NCBI GenBank assembly: GCA_944548615.1 | Contig: OX155972.1 | Coordinates: 3,399,625 to 3,463,624 of the forward strand | From: Micropterix aruncella | Taxonomy: Eukaryota; Arthropoda; Insecta; Lepidoptera; Micropterigidae | Length of the DNA stretch: 64,000 nucleotides | Direction: 5' to 3' | Notes under the pieces: model-generated | The model's input: only the letters and a program-made list of their open reading frames with translations | Database searches by the model: none | What the model was told of the DNA's origin: nothing | In this document: positions 30,490 through 41,741 of the stretch, piece after piece | Layout: each line of letters begins with the position of its first letter | How positions within the stretch are numbered: position 1 is the stretch's first letter | Position numbers and translations under genes: made by a program

Positions 30490-31815
30490 AGGAAAAACTA
30501 TGGTCCTAATCCTCATTCGGACTTCCCTGGGATCTTGTTATTTGGCTGCTTGGCGATGAAATGAATTCGAATTCTCTTTTCGGCTGGTAGTTATGCCAAA
30601 TTTGGGCGGGCCCGAAAAGAAATTTGAATTCTCAGCGAGCGAGATTTTGAATTTAAATTAGGACATTTACAATTAAGATAATTAAAAATTATTGAACCTT
30701 TGAAAACTCTTCTGATTTTTAATTATTTCGAAATCGATGACCAAAATCCCATAATATCTATCCCAAATTTTTTTTATCCTCGAAAATCAACACGCTAGCG
30801 AACCTACGACCTTCAAGATGGCCAAGTTACAATCCAACATCATTAAGAGACTGAATACAATCTCTGATTTCAAATTCCTACTAGATAAAAATAATTAATA
30901 ATTATAACGAAATCAAATTTAAATTCTGATTAAATAAATTAATCACTTTTGGCTATGATTTATGAAAACATCGCATCAATCTCCTAAGACTGGCAACGAT
31001 CTATTTACGACGTCCTTACTCGGCTCTATTCGTGTACGATCGGCGTAGAGTTACGCGCCGAAATGAAGAAATAGAGCTATGCGCCGCGGCCGATTGTAAT
31101 AAGTCGCCGGATGACAGCTCGCAAACACGCCGCGAAATATGTTGACTTCGCAGTGGAGAAGAAAATGCAAGGAAAAACAGCGGAAAACGTGGAAAGCGTT
31201 ACAACCTATAGGGCCACGATTGGCGGTGACGGTAATGATATTGGTCCTTCAAGATGGATAATATTATAAAGACAAAGTGAAAACAAGTGATATATAAACA
31301 AAATAAAGTGAATCGTATTCACCGCAAAAAAGACCCGGTTTACTCGCCGAGTCACATGTATTTCTCGCGCCGCATAGCCGAGAGGCGACCCATCTGTTAA
31401 GCGCGCTGTATTCCAAGCCCGTTTCGTACATCTGTTGGAGTGTGCCGCGTGGTCCGTTACGGCGCCAACACAGATAAAAAGGGACCCGAATTCGCTGCGA
31501 GTGCAAGGGTCGGTCGAGGCAGACTATTATTATTTTTTGTGTTAAAACCGGTGACGCAAACACAAGGGTGAGGCGAGGCAACTATTTTGCGTTAACTGTT
31601 TATTGTACGGTAATTTTGTTGTCGTATTGTAATAATATAACATCGAGAGTGTCAGGTGCGAACAGAACACTAGAAGCTTTGTGAAAGGGTTTTGTCATGC
31701 GTAAGGTTCTTTTGGGCGAGAAATAAAATTGACAAGGCATAATCGGCTAGCCTGTACGCTAAAAGAAAGCACGCAGGCGTGTTGATGGATTTAGCGATCG
31801 GTAACCGAACTTGCC
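30490..31815. other. Unassigned intergenic DNA, possible retroelement edge
   Basis: AT-rich to about 31000 then GC-rich. On the minus strand GTTGGCGCCGTAACGG (about 31450) looks like an LTR-retroelement primer-binding site, but I found no paired LTR, so no call is made. No credible ORF. Confidence 0.25.
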
Positions 31816-31817
31816 AA

Positions 31818-32056
31818 TGAACAGTTAGCCCGCAAATCGGGATATTCGCGTAGCGCGTTTATCATCCGAGCAGTGGTAGCTTGTTCAATCTGAATAAATG
31901 AACAGTGAGCCCGCAAATCGGGATATTCGCGTAGCGCGTTTATCAGCCGAGCAGCGGTAGCTAGTTCAATCTAAATAAATGAACAGTGAGCCCGCAAATC
32001 TGGATATTTTCGTAAATCGTTTATCAGCCGAGCAGCGGTAGCTAGTTCAATCTGAA
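31818..32056 (+). repeat. 81-bp tandem repeat, three units
   Basis: Units start at 31818, 31899 and 31980 and carry TGAACAGTGAGCCCGCAAAT, GGATATTCGCGTAGCGCG, ATCAGCCGAGCAGCGG and TAGTTCAATCT. The third is the most diverged. Placement before a short ORF at 32538 suggests the 5' leader of a retroelement, but this is inference. Confidence 0.9.
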
Positions 32057-32537
32057 TGGATAAAAACATCGATCCAAAACAAAAAAAATGTGTTGCTTCG
32101 CTCGATTGAATCAAACAAACGTAAATTTAAGCTCCCTAAGAACGCAAAGCTTCTTTGTGATCGAACATCTGTTGATTTCAACGTGAGTGTAAACATCACA
32201 GTAAAGTGCGTCGCGCCACCACCTGTGACGTAGCTCTGTTTACATAGGCGCGAGTGCAAGCTTCGCAGCGGCGCATGTGCGTGGCGCTATCAGCTGTGAA
32301 GTGTTTTTTGTTTATATCGACGCGAGTGTGTAATTTACGGTTGTGCGTGTGCGAAGCGCACACGTGGCGTGAGTGAAGCTATAGGATAGGACTTAGAGTT
32401 TTGTGGTCTCTTCGGGCAAAGGCGTTATATATAGTCGCTACCCGCCGTTGACTTGCGCAAGCAAAGGGCGAAACTCCTATTAGGTCCTATTAAGTCCTCA
32501 TCTAGAACGAACGGCGGTAACGCCTTTCGGTGTCATC

Positions 32538-32693
32538 ATGAGTGTAAGAAGCGGAAGAAGCCTTAAGGCGAAGAAGAATGGCGCAGTGGAGCCAACCTTT
32601 CAAGAGATGACGGCGACAACTGGCACTGATGTTGGTGCCGCAGTGCCGATAGAGTATTTTAAAAAATCTAACGTAATTTCATATATCTTGTAA
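32538..32693 (+). pseudogene. Truncated N-terminal ORF, 51 codons
   Basis: Begins MSVRSGRSLKAKKNGAVEPT and is cut at about 32660 by repeat D, where the frame runs into a stop. A basic start after a long leader is common in retroelement gag genes, but I do not recognise the family. Confidence 0.4.
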
Positions 32694-33785
32694 ATTTGTA
32701 ATTTAGAGTAATATTTTAAACTTTGTTAAAAACCCGTTCAGAGTTTCTTGGCCAATCTTCTCTGGCGATCGTAATCGATTGTCCACACACACGCAATTAT
32801 ATAAAAAATTAACTATAATCCAAGCATTAAGAGAGATGAACTGGGCGGCTTAAGACGAGTAGATGCCTGAAGTAGGCATGGGAAGAGTTAGCAGTTGTAG
32901 CAGCTGTTATTGAGAGAGATGGCAATAGACGCCTAAAGAGCTGTCTATTTTAGATAAAAAAAATCGGTAGTCTGTAAAGTCGGTTTACTGATGATAGTTA
33001 AACGTGACAACGTCATAAGAAAATACTGATGGAATGGTTGCATTTGAAGCAGTTTCATTTAAGATTCTGATATTGTTTATTACAAAGACCCAAAAGTATA
33101 TGCTTTTATACTTACCGATTTGACTACACATGTAAATGTATTATTGTATAGCAGTATAATTGTATAATTGTTTATTGTTTAAAATTTTATTGTTTTTTTT
33201 TATTTGAAAGTTTGACATCTCAAACTGTTAAATAACGGTTTGAGAAGCGTTTGAGCACGCTGCGCCATCTAGATACGTCGTAAATAAACAATATCAGCGA
33301 CATTTTACCAACCGTTAGATAGCGCATCGTAATGATAGCTTTTCATACTTTTTATTTTTTTTTAAATAAAAGTTGCTTCCTTCGTTGCACTTCGTTGTAC
33401 CCACAAGAAAATTGTCCGTTCAGTAATAACATTCCGTATATCAAGAATACATATAAAATTTTGTCAAGAATTTAAATCAATCTAGTGATTTTCATTCGTA
33501 CTATTTTAGACTGAGGTTAGTAAATAATTCTTGTCGCAACCGGTAGATGGCAGCATTTATATTGAATAATAAATATAATAAATGGAACGCCTCAGAGCGA
33601 GGTAACGCCGCATGAGTCATGTTTTTTCGTGCGTGCAGCCGGTCCATCGAATTATAAGACGTTGTCACGTCAAAAACTGCGTCGTGAGCGACGCTCAGGG
33701 GGTTGCGCGAGGGCGCGACCCGCCAGTCTGATCGACCTTTTGGCACAGCCGGCTGGGCACTATCTAATCTTTGTGCTTGGATTTG
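32665..33785. repeat. Repeat D, copy 2, interrupted by a MITE
   Basis: Left part 32665-32963 and right part 33672-33785 match the uninterrupted copy 25990-26405. The interrupting piece is annotated separately. Confidence 0.8.
32964..33671. mobile_element. MITE with ACGTGACAACGTC inverted ends, inserted in repeat D
   Basis: ACGTGACAACGTCATAAG near 33002 and TTATAAGACGTTGTCACGT at 33652-33670 are inverted repeats; the left one is preceded by about 38 bp that are also absent from the empty site. Length about 708 bp with no ORF. Comparison with 26270-26290 shows exact insertion inside an A run. Confidence 0.7.
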
Positions 33786-33978
33786 TTTGTGCGTGAACCT
33801 ATAGTGCCACGATTGGCGGTAACGGTAATAGTAGTGGTAAAGTGGTTAATCTTAGGTTTCACTAGTAAATCTTAAGATTTTCCATCATGACTTGGCATGT
33901 ATTACCGAGGTCGGATTTGTGTTGGTTTGGGTAGGTTCGATTATATTAGGTTGCTATGACCCACAACGCACAAGCCGA

Positions 33979-34527
33979 GCGAAGGTACGTTTACATCTAC
34001 CGACACCGTGCATGTCAGACAAGTACAGTGGTAAACAAAATAATATTCTTCTATACAGTGTGTATTAAAGTATTTATAACTATTTATCGTAACGGCCGCA
34101 CAGACGCCGACAGACACGGGCCCGGCCAGTATTCGCGGAAAGAATACTTTGTCTGCGCGGTTTGTGTCTGTACGTGTCTGTGGGTACCTGCCGGGCAGTT
34201 TAAATAGAGCATCGGAACCGTGCAGACATCTTTTGTTTTCTGTTTATGCAATGAATAACGAAAAATTTGTAAGGAAATATAAAATCCTTTATGATTTAAG
34301 CGATAAAAAATATAGTGATTACATTGCATTTTCAACCAAAATGTAACGTGCCTTTTCTACTAAATCTCTTCAGTAACTGTCAGTGAGCGGGCGCGTCCGA
34401 CGCCGACGACAGTGTCTGTCGATGTCTGATAAGGCACACTTCTGGCACGCTAGATGTAAATAATCGGTGTCTGCCACGGTTTTTGTTTGGCACGCACTGT
34501 GTCGGTAGATGTAAACGTACCTCGATG
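33979..34527. mobile_element. DNA element with ~25-bp inverted ends
   Basis: GGTACGTTTACATCTACCGACA near 33984 and TGTCGGTAGATGTAAACGTACC near 34500 are exact inverses over 22 bp. A related inner block with TAGATGTAAATAATCGGTGTC lies inside the right end. About 0.5 kb, GC-rich, and no supported protein. No target duplication is clear. Confidence 0.6.
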
Positions 34528-34916
34528 CGTGCCGTGGCAGCGGCCGGCGAGTGGTTAGGCCGGCTGCGTCTCGAAGTGGCACTCGCGACTGACAGCATTG
34601 CGATAATCGCTTATGCTGCGTACAGACTTACGCAACGTAGCATGAAACGTATCATGAAATGAAAGAATTTGCCGTCCACTTTAGTGCAATGTATCGTGCA
34701 ATGTAAAACACTTTGTAACAAATTCCCATAAGTAGTTTGGACGCCTTGCGCGCGAACTATACATTTCATGCGCACGCATCGATAATTTAAAGTCACGCGC
34801 GGATCGATCCGTGATTAGGCGGTTTTTCGAAGGAACACAAATGGGCGCGCAGTGGGCTCAGAGTGCCAGTATGGACGGGTTGTCTTGAGACGCGCGCGAA
34901 CACGAACTGAACCAGA

Positions 34917-35016
34917 TATGGATACAGCTACGGACAAATCGTGGAGTGAAGGAAAAGCCATACAAATAATTGAGGCGTATAGAACACGATAAATCTTATG
35001 GAACTCTAAAATTGGT
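34917..35016 (+). pseudogene. MADF-like fragment, possibly from a Harbinger element
   Basis: The frame from the ATG at about 34918 reads MDTATDKSWSEGKAIQIIEA then YRTR, a stop, and ILWNSK. This resembles the beginning of a MADF DNA-binding domain (IIEaYR..ILWdsk). MADF/Myb proteins are companions of PIF/Harbinger transposases. Only about 30 codons survive. Confidence 0.45.
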
Positions 35017-35270
35017 GGTCATACTCCATTCTCTTCGCGTGTTCTCAGCAGACTGACTGTACGTTCGCGTGCACGCCGGAAACATATGCGAGTAGGTACA
35101 TGTTAGGTTCGTGCAAGCGCTGTGTCCACACTGAGGAAATGCTCCTTTCACGTTGCATTGCGTGTGCGGAGCAGTATTGGTTGGAGCACAACGCCGCACT
35201 GCACAAACACAACACCTAACTCAAGGTTTGGAACCATTTGGCACTGTCTATTATCCGCGAGATCACAAAT

Positions 35271-35530
35271 ATGGCCTCAAAATGCAAGAAATGTACCGAC
35301 GTGATTATACCAGCGGAGTGCATTCAATGCATCGTATGCAATGGATTCTTTCACTACAGCTGCGGTGGTTTCTCTATCACTAACATCAGCAAACTGACTG
35401 CCAAAAATAAGGAATTGTGGCAGTGTCCGGTGTGCAAAGATTCCCAGAAAAATACTCAGTCATCCAGAGATACGCCACCATTGGATAGTGATATATCAGG
35501 TAATGAGATTTTTTTTCGAATTGCGGTTTT
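35271..35530 (+). pseudogene. PHD-finger fragment, LINE ORF1-like
   Basis: Begins MASKCKKCTDVIIPAEC, then IQCIVCNGFFHYSCGGFS and LWQCPVCKDSQ, a complete Cys4-His-Cys3 PHD pattern in about 55 residues. Such fingers open ORF1 of several lepidopteran non-LTR retrotransposons. After DSDIS the frame loses similarity at a GTAATGAG donor-like site, so it is either truncated or the first exon of an unrecognised gene. Confidence 0.5.
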
Positions 35531-36018
35531 TTTTTTGACAGTTGACGAAATTTGTGAATAATTTCGCGTTTTTGCCTTGTTAAACTATTTCTGCGGTTCG
35601 CCGCGAACGAAAGTTGAATTTACCGCAATATTTTAGGTAATATACTGTAATTTTTATTATATCCGGCGAGAAACATTGTATAGTTTGATATTTTGTGTAA
35701 TAAGCGGTTTGTATTTTTTCTGCGGTTCGCCGCGAATGAACGATAAGTTCGCCGTTGCATTGTAATTATCTTATACTATTCTGTTACCGTTTCTGAAACG
35801 TTTATTGACTATTTTTTGTAATAATTTCAGGTTCATATTGGATATCCAGGTGGGCGTTTTACCGGTTGCCGAAATTGGGAAGTAAAAGGTGGCACGGGAG
35901 AAAAAACGGAGTGAGCTTGTTCCAGTACTTTAATTTTTAAGGATATTATTTTTTTATTGGGATTTTTAGTTTTTTTTTGTTTTTTTTTTTTTGTGGTGGA
36001 GATTAAAAAAAATATATC

Positions 36019-37330
36019 ATGGCTTGTCATGTACTGACGTACTATGCAGCAGCACACTTAGTAAGAACGGAATTAGATTATGAATTTCAAATTCGAGGCG
36101 TCGCTACCACGGTGGTTGAATCTATGCGGCGACAATTCATGGGCTTGCTGGATATTTTTCCGCCACAGTCAATCGAGACTACGGACTTAGACCCGGACCA
36201 AGAGTACAATGAGTGCTCCATTCGACTATCTGTTCTTCAAGAGCTAGTCGAACAGTTTTTGGAGAATAAGACCAGGCTTTTGTACAAACGAGTTTGTACA
36301 AAAGCTACTCATTTGTTTTATCGAGTGTCCAGGATTGTCTACGCACAGACGGAACGTCGCAATCCGCTGAAGTCGTTGAGGGCGAAATTGCGGAGGTGAT
36401 CAGAGTTTTGGAAGAATGCTCGGAGATTGTACGGGGTCCCAGTCCTTGTTTGTTGAGACCTATGGCAGAGTCAAGGGAGAATACGGTCCTGGAGAGTTCC
36501 TTAGGTACGCAAGGGCCCTCCGTCAGTCATTTGTTTGTTCCGGTGGTTGAGCCAGTAGTTTTGCCGGTTCCTTCGACTTCTAGCATCGAGTTCCCTCGAT
36601 CCCGACCTGATTCAGTGTTGGTTGATGTACCTTCTCCTGCGGTTACTTTTGATCCTTATCCAAAAAAAGAGCAATTTGTTAGGAATACGGTACCGGTTAG
36701 CAGAGATTTCGACGTGTCGTTTGAGCGAGTTTTGAAGCCTTTGTGCTTAGGTTTCGTGTACGACGGCAAGACTTCTGTCGTTGAATTTTTGGAACGACTT
36801 GAAGAGAATAGGTTGGCGCGAAACATTTCTGACGCGCGTTTATTAAAATCTGTCTGTGAGCTATTCACAAATCATGCGCTCGTATGGTATCGCACCCGGG
36901 TTTCACATATTGAGAGCTGGTCTCAGCTCGCAAGTGAATTGCGGAATAATTTTGGTAGTGCGAACTACGACCGCGACTTGTTGAGGCAGGTACGTGCCAG
37001 GTTTCAGAGGCCTAATGAGCCGCCTACATTTTTGTCACCACGGTGTTGAGCTATTTTCAAAAACTGTCGCGACCACGGTCAGAGGTCGAACAGCTGGAGA
37101 TAATCTGCTCAAATTTGAAGCCGTACCTGCAGCAACAGTTCGCGTTAGTGACGATTAACTCTATTAATGAGCTTCTCCACCTAGGTAAGCGTTTGGAAAA
37201 CGCTCAGTTGTCGATCGACGAGTATAATCAAAATTTACAGGCTTTCAATAAGTCTAAAGCTTCGTCGTCCAAAACTGTACACGCTATCGATCACTCACTG
37301 TTGACATTGCTTATAGGGATTCTTCCTTAG
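36019..37330 (+). pseudogene. Gypsy gag, frame-shifted
   Basis: Three overlapping frames: 36019-36320 (LQELVEQFLENKTRLLYKR), 36310-37040 (KTSVVEFLERLEENRLARNI, HALVWYRTRVSHIESWSQLA), then 37043-37330 (FQKLSRPRSEVEQLEIICSN). The W-Y/F-x-R-rich central part is the capsid-like retrotransposon gag fold. Breaks lie near 36310 and 37040. The product would assemble RNA-containing particles in the cytoplasm. Confidence 0.8.
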
Positions 37331-37414
37331 TCCAGCAGTTCCAAAATTGCGAGGTTTCTGCGGTAGATTTACAAAAATCCAATAACCAACCCCGGGGTGT
37401 AAGTCACCCTCGGG

Positions 37415-37842
37415 GTGGTTCAAATAGAAGTAGTTTCTCCCGAGGCAACACGACTGACGTCGGCGGTCCTCGCGGAGGCCCTGGAGCTTCGCGTGGTGCT
37501 CGTGGTGGTACTCACCATGGGCACTCTAAATATTGTTACCGTTGTGGGAAGTTTAATTTTACTGTGTCTACTTGCCCGGATTGTTCAAAGGAGAGAAAGC
37601 CAGTTTAATCTAAACAGAATGTTTCAAAATACTTGTCCAACGAGACCGAATAAGGGCATTCGTTGATTCGGTCTCGTTGTTATTTAAAAACGAGAAGGAT
37701 AACCGTCGTCCGTTTCTAGATGTTTCGTTAGGTGATATAGCTGTGTGTGGTCTACTCGACACGGGTTCGAGCTTGACAATTTTGGGTGCCGATTCACTTT
37801 TCTGGAGAGTGAATACACATCAACAGTGTATTCACTCTCTAG
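37415..37842 (+). pseudogene. Gypsy nucleocapsid zinc knuckle and aspartic protease start
   Basis: CYRCGKFNFTVSTCPDC (about 37535-37590) keeps the Cys residues of a CCHC knuckle, but the His position reads Phe or Asn. The following frame has FLDVSLGDIAVCGLLDTGSS, whose DTGSS is the active-site Asp of a retropepsin-like protease. The domain is cut at about 37800 by the LINE insertion, with a perfect hairpin at the junction. Confidence 0.75.
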
Positions 37843-38472
37843 AAAAGAGCCATACGTGCGATAGTAGGTATTGGTCCACGGCAGTCATGTCGTGAACACT
37901 TCCAAAAACTAGGGATATTGACCGTATATGCGATTTTTGCTCAAGAAGCTCTTTGCGAATTCTATTGCAATAAGAGCTCGGCCATATCCCACGAGGAAGT
38001 ACATCGGCATGACACCAGGAATAAAACCCTGTATCTCCAACCGTTCGTAGCACGTACTGCCAAGTTCCAGGCGACTAGTCGATACTTAGGCCTCAAACTT
38101 TTCAATAAATTGCCCGAAAGATTAAAAGAAATTAAAAACATCGATATTTTCAAGAGATCCATCCGATTCTATCTGCTTAAAATCAACATGTATGCCCATA
38201 ACGACTTCTTAAAATATTTTGAAAATACATAGCATCGTATCTACCCATTTAATCTAATACATATTATTTACCGTTAATTGTTTTGTTGTAAACTGTTATC
38301 ATATAGTCTATGTTTTTGTAAATTGGTAAGTTTAAAACTATATATTGTATATCATCTCTTGTCTAAATTGAGTAACTAATTTAAGAATAATTACTGTCAT
38401 TCCTACACAATTGTATGGTTGTATTGGAAATAAATACCTTTTACTTTACTTTACTTTACTTTACTTTACATA
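37843..38472 (+). mobile_element. 5'-truncated LINE nested in the Gypsy element
   Basis: The frame 37918-38232 reads HDTRNKTLYLQPFVARTAKF, YLGLKLFNKLPERLKEIKN and FKRSIRFYLLK, the last ~100 residues of a Jockey/R1-like ORF2. It is followed by a 3' UTR and a (TTTAC)n tail at 38440-38470. It divides the Gypsy protease coding region. Confidence 0.8.
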
Positions 38473-38867
38473 AGTATTTAATTGATATCGGTTATACTCT
38501 TCATAAAGCCCCTTCTTTGACGCTCAGCACAGCTAATTCAAGTACAGTACGGACGATTGGTTATATTTCTTTGCCCTTTAAATTCAATAATCGCTGTCAG
38601 GTGATCCGAGCTGTGGTAGCTCCGGATAGGAACTCCTGTGATTTTATGTATGGATTTTGTCCGAGAATTTGATTTGGTACCTGAAATTTTAAAATATGTT
38701 CGTTTGGAGTCTAGCGATGTCAGTTGGCACTCCGTCAACGAAGTGAGGGCTTTGCATACTTTCGCTTGCCTGACGGAGATTCAACAGTCGTTAGCTAACA
38801 AGATGATTAAAAGTTTTGAGAAAATTTCTACGGACGCCAAAGGCCTGCCGGACGCCGGACGCCAAAC

Positions 38868-39145
38868 GGCCCGGTGGCATAGTGGCTAGGTCGCCTGATC
38901 TTACATTGTAAGGTCCCGGGTTCGATTCCCGGCTGGGTCATCATTTTCCGTTGGGATCAAATTAACGGAATTGCATTTTCAATTCTGTCGATCGAATGCA
39001 ATAACAAGACACACACTTCCACACATGTTACACGCACACATACATATAACACGTCATAGTACGGTTGGTTGTAAGAGATTGTCATATGACAATAAACCCG
39101 CCCATTGTGACATTTCACAATAAAGAGTATAAACAAACAAACAAG
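38868..39145 (+). mobile_element. tRNA-derived SINE nested in the Gypsy element
   Basis: The head 38868-38940 folds like a tRNA: GGCCCGG pairs with CTGGGTC, A-box region TGGCATAGTGGCTAGG, B box GGTTCGATTCC (38919-38929). The anticodon loop lacks T33 and gives no sensible anticodon. A ~200-bp body with GTAAGAGATTGTCATATGAC and an (AAAC)n tail follows. An internal RNA polymerase III promoter is therefore expected. Confidence 0.85.
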
Positions 39146-39200
39146 CCTAGGTCGGACAAATTTAATAGCTCAGGTTATCGACACTGGTGATCATCCACCA

Positions 39201-40513
39201 GTGAAGCAGCAATATTACCCTTTGTCTCCCGCACGTCTGCAACTATTAAACGAAGAAGTGGATCGTATGCTAGAGTTAGGCGTTATCAAACCTAGCAAAG
39301 GGGCTTGGAATAATCCAACTATTTTTGTTCCCAAGTCGGATGGGACTTTGCGGTTCTGTCTTGATAGTAGGAAGCTCAATTCCACTACGAAGCCGGATGC
39401 GTATCCTCTCCCGAGAATAACTACCATCCTGGACAGTTTGCGAGGGCTAACTATTTATCGTCCATCGACTTATCGGCTGCCTTTTGGCAAATTCCCTTGG
39501 ATCCTGCATCACAAGAGAAGTGTAGTTTTACTGTTCCTGGTCGAGGATTTTACTCATTTACATCTAGTCCCTTCGACATTCCCAACTCGCCGTCGTGCAT
39601 GCAGCGCTTGGCTGACCAATTGTTTGACCCTTCGTTTGATAATAAGGTGTTTTGTTACTTAGACGACATTGTAATTGTCTTGTCGACCTTTGAGGAACAG
39701 ATTTCTCTCCTAAACAGAGTCCTAGATCGTCTCATTTATGCGAATCTCTCCCTAAATTTAAAAAAATGCCAGTTTTTCCGGCAAGAATTAAAGTACCTGG
39801 GGTATGTTGTAGATTCCCATGGCCTACATACAGATCCCGATAAGGTAAAATGTATCTTAGACTTTCCCACTCCTAATTCACCTAAAATGGTTAAGAGTTT
39901 CCTTGGAATGGCCGGTTGGTACCGGCGTTTCATTCGTAATTTTTCCAGTATTGCTGCACCTCTTTCCCGCTTGACTAGTACCCGCAAAGGTGCTCCCGCG
40001 TTTGCATGGACACCGGAAGCGGAAGAGGCCTTTCAAAAATTGAAATCCGCCTTAATTTCAAGTCCGATCTTAGCTTGTCCAGACTATTCAAAGCCGTTTG
40101 CTTTACATTGCGACGCATCGTTGTACGGTTTAGGTGGTGTACTTACCCAGACAGTGGATGGCGTAGAACATCCAATCGCCTTCACGAGTAGGACTCTCCT
40201 ACCCGCTGAGACTCGTTACTCAGCTACTGAACGTAAAGCCCTAAGCGTGATCCATGCTGTCGAGCATTTTCGAGGCTACTTTGGGGGCGGTCCCAAGGTC
40301 AAAATCTTCACTGATCATGCCAGTTTGCGTTGGTTTTTATCGCTTAAAAACCCAACGGGACGCTTGGCTAGGTGGGGAATCCGTTTGTCGGCTTTTGACT
40401 TTGAGATCATCCACAAGAAGGGTGTCGAAAATGTCGTTCCAGACGCGTTATCTCGCTTACTTCCTAGCAGCTGTCTCGGTTGTCGCCGATCCCTGGTAAA
40501 ACGATTTGATTAA
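39201..40513 (+). pseudogene. Gypsy reverse transcriptase and RNase H, one frameshift
   Basis: 39201-39480 gives the RT start: LLNEEVDRMLELGVIKPSKG, WNNPTIFVPKSDGTLRFCLD and PLPRITTILDSL. After a frameshift near 39480, 39497-40513 gives FCYLDDIVIV (catalytic YLDD), LKKCQFF..LKYLGYVV, then RNase H with LHCDASLYGLGGVL, YSATERKALSVIHAVEHFR, IFTDHASLRWFL and PDALSR. The YLDD box and RNase H acids are present. Apart from the frameshift this part is well kept, suggesting moderate age. Confidence 0.9.
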
Positions 40514-40519
40514 TGCGGT

Positions 40520-41185
40520 ATCCGGCAATCCTGCCGCGTATCCCAATTACCAGATCAAAGGCAGTGAGTTGTATCGTTACTCGAGGAGCAAGTACCAACT
40601 TACCAGTTGTTACGACTGGAAGTTAGTTGTACTGTTACCTCTCCGAGAAAAGCTCATACAAGAAAACCATGCTTCTGATTTGGCAATTCATTTTGGGGTC
40701 TTTAAAACCCATCGTCGTCTTTGTTTGCGCTATTTTTGGCCAAATTTACATGGAGACGTGGTTAAATTCGTCTCTAAGTGCGATACGTATCAGCAATACA
40801 AACATCCGAACGTGTCTCCGTTGGGTCATTTGGGTAATCCAAAGTCGTGTGCCTTTCCCTTTCAGATGATCTCCGTCGATCTTTTGGGTCCCTACCCTAT
40901 GACGAGAGATTGAAATATACATATTTTAGTAGTCACGTGTTGTTTTAGCAAATATTGCTTACTATTCCCTTTTGAAACGTGCTACTAGTAAAATCGTTAG
41001 CCACATTATGGAGCATAAGGTCTTTCTGCAATTTGGTGTTCCGCAGTAGGTATGTCATTTCGGACAATGGGAAACAATTTATTGGTAAGGAGTTCTCGGG
41101 TCTAATGACCAAGTACCGAATTCCCAAGGTATACTTGAACCCGAAATATTTTGTATACGCATTCAGTTATGATAGCCCGTTCTAA
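40520..41185 (+). pseudogene. Gypsy integrase, broken
   Basis: 40560-40913 has the zinc-binding HHCC region (HFGVFKTHRR..YFWPNLHGDV..FVSKCDTYQQYK) and the first core Asp in ISVDLLGPYP. A stop at 40911 and a frame change precede 40979-41185, which has SRYVISDNGKQFIGKEF with the second catalytic Asp. The C-terminal third and any 3' LTR are missing. Confidence 0.8.
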
Positions 41186-41518
41186 GTTTCAACGCGACAG
41201 GGCTGCTGAATCCAGAATTGGCTTCCAACGAGAGGACTCCTCAACGGTCAACAGCACAGACACGAACTTCAGTAAAGCATTTGATTATAGTAGCCCGTCC
41301 TAAGTTCCACTATGATATGGCTGCTGCACCCAGGGTTGGCTCGAGACAGAGCATTTGAGAAAAGGTTGTTTGTATAAATGTGTTTTAGTATAACTTTATA
41401 TAATAACGTTAGTTCTCGCGTATTCTTCTTTCTACGCGTATGACAAGTCTGCTGCACTTATTAAAAAAAATTGAGTCGATAATTTTTGTTTAAATTTAGT
41501 TTATTATTTATGTATTTA

Positions 41519-41741
41519 CTAGCAGCGCCCCGCGGTTTCATCCGCGTGGTGATGGAAAATTGTGATAATGATGATAGAGAACTATATATCTTAATAAATT
41601 ATAGCCTATGTGTTATTCTGATGTGTAAGCTATATTATTGTAAAGTTTCATCAAAATCCATACAGTAGTTTTTGCGTGAAAGAGTAACAAACATCCATAC
41701 ACACATTCTTACAAACTTTCGCGTTTATAATAGTAGTAGGA
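41519..41741 (-). mobile_element. Miniature Helitron (LEP1-like)
   Basis: Complete copy: 5' TCCTACTACTATTATAAA at 41741, 3' CTAG at 41519, hairpin GCGGATGAAACCGC. It lies just past the decayed Gypsy element. Confidence 0.85.

Larger units (their letters stand above)
36019..41190 (+). mobile_element. Ty3/Gypsy-group LTR retrotransposon, degraded, with nested LINE and SINE
   Basis: Order is gag (36019-37330), zinc knuckle and protease (37520-37800), nested LINE (37843-38472), protease end (38473-38690), nested SINE (38868-39145), RT and RNase H (39201-40513), integrase (40520-41185). Protease before RT, and RNase H before integrase, is the Ty3/Gypsy order. Several frameshifts break it. I found no 3' LTR; a possible 5' leader lies at 35830-36018. 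It is a transposon relic, not a virus copy I can name. Confidence 0.88.

Noticed and set aside
33956..34600. Frames containing VYIYRHRACQT / VYIYRHSACQT on opposite strands
   Set aside because: They are the two inverted ends of one DNA element read on each strand, not a protein family.
38868..38941. Possible functional tRNA gene
   Set aside because: Acceptor stem and B box are good, but the anticodon loop lacks T33 and a sensible anticodon, and a SINE body with tail follows directly.
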